47,405 bases of DNA. Source: Smittium culicis. Its lineage: Eukaryota; Kickxellomycota; Harpellomycetes; Harpellales; Legeriomycetaceae. The notes under the pieces were generated by a model. It ran no database searches. It was not told the DNA's origin and saw nothing but the letters and a program-made list of their open reading frames with translations. Below are positions 44,418-47,405 of the stretch, in pieces. The stretch covers positions 1 to 47,405 of the forward strand of contig LSSN01000960.1 in NCBI GenBank assembly GCA_001970855.1, written 5' to 3'. The position numbers and the translations under genes were made by a program. Each line of letters opens with the position of its first letter. Position 1 is the first letter of the stretch.

Positions 44418-44984
44418 TTAATGATGACTATGTTCGTCGATTTTCTTATCTTTTTTATCACCAGCGAACTTTGAGATTGCGGCGACGCCGATAAGACCGG
44501 CGACAGTGAGGGCTTGTGCGTACATACGGGCCTGAACAATTCTTTGGGTCCATGTGATATTTTTGTTGAGGTAGAGCTTATATACTGAAAAGCCAGCAGC
44601 GGCGGCCCAGGCAGCGCCGAGAGCCATGTACTTGTTCTCCAAGAAGTAGTCAACAGATCTGTCGATGGCGCCGCCAGGAGCTGAGATCTTGGCGATGCTC
44701 AATGGAGCTGAGTTTTCTTCCTCGAGATCTTTAGCACCATAGAGGACACGCTCGTACAAGACAGATTGGTTCTCCGTGCGGACAACCATGAAGGCAATTG
44801 CAGAGGAACCGACCATGGAGCCTTTGACACCCATAGGCAAGCGTCTATAGAAGGGCCAGAACCGGTGCATGAGCATACTCGCGGCACCTCCGACGGCAAC
44901 ACCCAGCAGTGTGCTATATATGGTATTGGTCAATATGAATCTATCGATTCTTTTTTCTTCTTCATCTGATAGAACCTTAACCAT
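44418..44984 (-). CDS. RCF2: HIG1-domain mitochondrial protein, Rcf2-like
   Basis: This 188-aa protein is predicted in the inner mitochondrial membrane, where the fungal Rcf2 family supports assembly and activity of cytochrome c oxidase and respiratory supercomplexes. Hydrophobic segments lie at about 22-42 and 53-69, then at 119-138 and 156-173. The second pair forms the HIG1-type hairpin, with the loop TWTQRIVQARMYAQALT (144-160). This loop resembles the HIG1 motif Q-x3-(R/H)-x-R-x3-Q, except that residue 151 is Gln. Rcf2 from yeast likewise has an N-terminal membrane pair before the HIG1 part. The C-terminus is charged and His-rich (DKKIDEHSHH). The frame is intronless from ATG at 44982-44984, preceded by an AT-rich leader, with no nearby alternative start. 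Confidence 0.85.
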   Translation of the reverse strand: MVKVLSDEEEKRIDRFILTNTIYSTLLGVAVGGAASMLMHRFWPFYRRLPMGVKGSMVGSSAIAFMVVRTENQSVLYERVLYGAKDLEEENSAPLSIAKISAPGGAIDRSVDYFLENKYMALGAAWAAAAGFSVYKLYLNKNITWTQRIVQARMYAQALTVAGLIGVAAISKFAGDKKDKKIDEHSHH

Positions 44985-45848
44985 TTTTCAGTATTTTATG
45001 TATGCGGCAAAAGGGAAGTTGATAAGTTGTTGTTATTGATAGTATAAAAGAAAATACAAGGTTATTCCTTAATTTGTTATCGAGGTTAAAGGGCCAAGGA
45101 AAGAATGAAGACGATACTGTATTATGATAAGTCTTATAAATAAAAAAAAATTATGCTGTGCTAATATACCCTTTATTATACTTGAAGAAAAATATTACAT
45201 TAGCCTCACTCGAATTTTCAGGACCTCGAATAATTGTTTATTTGTCACAACTAATTTACCCGATATTGCGAGGACCAATGGAATCGCAGATTTACTGCCA
45301 TATATATTACATTGCTCTTAGTTACTCACATAAATAAAATCACACCATAATATTAATTGGATTTCCTGCGCCAAGAAATGTGTAGTTTTTGAGCTTTTTT
45401 AATACAAATAACCCAATAATATTATAAATCCTAATCTCGCATTTTTTGTAAATAAATTATCCAATAAAATGTCTTCAATTAATCAATTCATCTAATCATC
45501 TAATCAACATTTTTTTATTTCTACTTTATCCCGCCTATATATTTAATTTACGTAATAATGAATTCATAGGATTTAATATTTTCAGAGCTAATTGTAAAAT
45601 TCAATTTAAGGCATAGAGTGCCGACTATTTCATAAAATTATTGACATTTGCTATTATAGTTTATTTACATTATATTTATTTCACGGTAATAACTCTTGTC
45701 CAGTAAAAGTTATCATACCTTTCCCATAGAAATTTATACACTGACATAATTTTTTCATGGATAAACGAAAACTATTGGCATATCAAGCTACTATCCACTA
45801 AAAGCCTACGCTACTATTTATATACTAGTCTACATTTTGGAGATTCTA
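44985..45848. other. AT-rich spacer upstream of the Rcf2-like gene
   Basis: Promoter side of the minus-strand gene. Only short unsupported frames are present. Confidence 0.5.
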
Positions 45849-46400
45849 AATGAAAAGAGAACTTTTTAACAGTTTAATGTTATTGGCTTGAGCAATTAAA
45901 AACTGCAAACATTGTTGACGAAATTGAAAAGGAATTTCCATTTTCCATTTAATTCCGAAAGTATTATTTGCTAAAAAAAATACTATAATTTATTTACTGG
46001 TAAAAAATTAAAGTGTTCTCTTCCTAAAGAATCTGCCATTTATTAAATTTATCAATACAAAGTTGAAATTCTCGATAAGATTTAAAAAAAAAAAACGCTT
46101 ATTGTAGCAATAACTAGAGTCAAAAAAAGTTTGTACAGTGGTAATAAAGCTAATTATTTTGATACCCAAAATTATACCAAAATAGGCAACTGAATAAATT
46201 ATCCGACAGCTAATCGATTTTTGACGATTGTTGGACTAAGGTAAAAGTTGATGAATTTTATAAATCGATTAGCTCTTTCCAAATGAATCCCCTATAAATC
46301 CCCGAGCCGATGATTTTCAGAAGACTTATCCCCAAGCTTTCAAATTCCTACAAAATATCAGAAATACATCAATTTAAAGACAATTGAAATTTATATATTT
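45849..46400 (+). pseudogene. Decayed coding relic, possible Merlin/ISXO2-like transposase
   Basis: Plus-strand frames with stops read YWLEQLKTANIVDEIEKEF (about 45880-45940), then SLPKESAIY and IYQYKVEILDKI (about 46020-46085), TLIVAITRVKKSLYSGNKAN (about 46095-46155), and CWTKVKVDEFYKSISSFQMN (about 46230-46290) ending near PMIFRRLIPKLSNSYKISEI. The first block matches the fragment at 1082-1207 in DNA and protein. KVDE in the fourth block could be a DDE catalytic position, as in Merlin/ISXO2 transposases, but this is inference. No inverted repeats were identified. Confidence 0.35.
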
Positions 46401-47405
46401 GTATCAATAATAATTGATCAGCTTTTTCGGCGAAAAAAAAAATAGCCCAACATCGGGCATGTCAGCCTTAAAGCATTGATAAAAGCAATTATAATTGTTT
46501 TGTTTTTTTGACTGAATTTACGTTTTTCATCTCATTCACCCTGAGGCGTAATCTATTGGTCCACTCTGCACCTTATTTGTATAGCATCATTTTGAAAATA
46601 TTTCATAAGAACTAATTTCACTGAAATTACAGTGTATAATCTATGTTTGCTGACCCTTTTCTCATACCCGAGTACATTATAGATTTATAATTTTCACGAC
46701 TATAAATATTAATTTGCAAGATTAATGGTAATAATATTTCCATTTTTAAAAAATCACGCAATGTAATTTCTATTTTCTTTGTTTTTAAAATTTCATCTTA
46801 TCTTTATATCTAATTGTAAATCTTATAATTTATATAATTTGGTTATTATTATCGTTTTTGTCAGTGGGAATATCTTAGAAACTGTATCATTTTTTATTGT
46901 TAGCTTTTTAATTGCTTATTGAAATATTATTTCCTCTTTGTTATTAAACAAAACATTACTACTGAGGATTCCATATAATAATATCTGGAGAAATGCTTAC
47001 ATACTTTCATTATGTATAAAAATGTTCGCAATTTATAAACAAGTAGATATTGAGAATGGTACTTTTTATTCTAAATGTTTACCCATTGTATCGTTTATCA
47101 ACTCCATAAAAAACCTCGTTCCCTTCTCCAAGATCTTTTCTTATTTCTTTTTAAATAACATTATTATCTGCTTGGAGCTATATTATATATGAAAAATATT
47201 TGATTGTGTTGGGGGTTTGACACTTAATTATATTCGTCTCATGAAAAATTGTTTATAATAAAACAAAAATAATAAAGTCCAAATGTAAACCAGGGTGGAT
47301 CACAATCAAACATTAAAATCCATTCTTTTGACAGCTATTTTTTAAGATATCATAATAATGCTTCAATTTTGAATCTACTTATTGTATAAATCTCTTTATG
47401 TTTAA
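46401..47405. other. AT-rich right end, no gene recognised
   Basis: Only low-complexity frames occur here. The longest (46938-47192) is rich in Ile, Leu, Phe and Tyr, as chance AT-rich frames are. Nothing is supported up to the window edge. Confidence 0.5.

Noticed and set aside
46938..47192. 84-codon plus-strand frame near the right edge
   Set aside because: Composition is that of chance AT-rich sequence, and there are no domains or exon partners.

Overview
The window looks like a gene-poor, very AT-rich fungal nuclear scaffold. Four protein-coding genes are intact or nearly so: the 5' part of a mitochondrial acetylornithine aminotransferase (1-581, minus, running off the left edge), a C-4 methylsterol oxidase (32339-33316, plus), S-adenosylmethionine synthetase with one short intron (42587-43816, plus), and an Rcf2-type HIG1-domain protein (44418-44984, minus). 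Ergosterol-type C-4 demethylation together with a fungal-style Rcf2 argues for a fungus. The mix of LINE and DIRS-like relics is compatible with an early-diverging lineage such as the Harpellales, but that is a guess from remembered sequence flavour and was not tested. The genes are ordinary housekeeping genes and do not form an operon or cluster.

Most of the rest is mobile DNA in several stages of decay. From left to right: a dead LINE with a zinc knuckle, endonuclease and reverse transcriptase remnants (about 1440-6650, plus); a complete Tc1/mariner-type transposon with an open DD34E transposase, terminal inverted repeats of nearly 300 bp and TA target duplications (7417-9937); two related solo-LTR-like repeats (10879-11324 and 12534-13090), with a perfect 42-copy heptamer array between them; a second dead LINE on the minus strand (about 13300-17180); a DIRS-like retrotransposon relic (about 17200-20780); a long tract with little recognisable content but one clear decayed reading frame (26990-27785); and an octamer minisatellite built of three ordered blocks (28250-28424).

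The right half holds an assembly gap (N run 31633-31959) bounded by two near-identical 343-345 bp copies, probably an unmerged contig overlap just upstream of the sterol oxidase gene. A GC-richer, younger LINE family follows. It includes a short 3' fragment with a poly-A tail and an exact 12-bp target duplication (33908-34172), and a longer 5'-truncated copy (34240-35934). A cluster of six ~190-bp piggyBac-like MITEs (39971-41322) includes one copy interrupted by two others at an internal TTAA. Next to it lies a decayed protein-coding sequence of unknown identity (41331-42260, minus).

Several dead reading frames keep their frame over long stretches but carry TAA, TAG or TGA. That pattern suggests C-to-T type decay, such as repeat-induced point mutation, rather than random indels. 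No tRNA, rRNA or CRISPR array was found.
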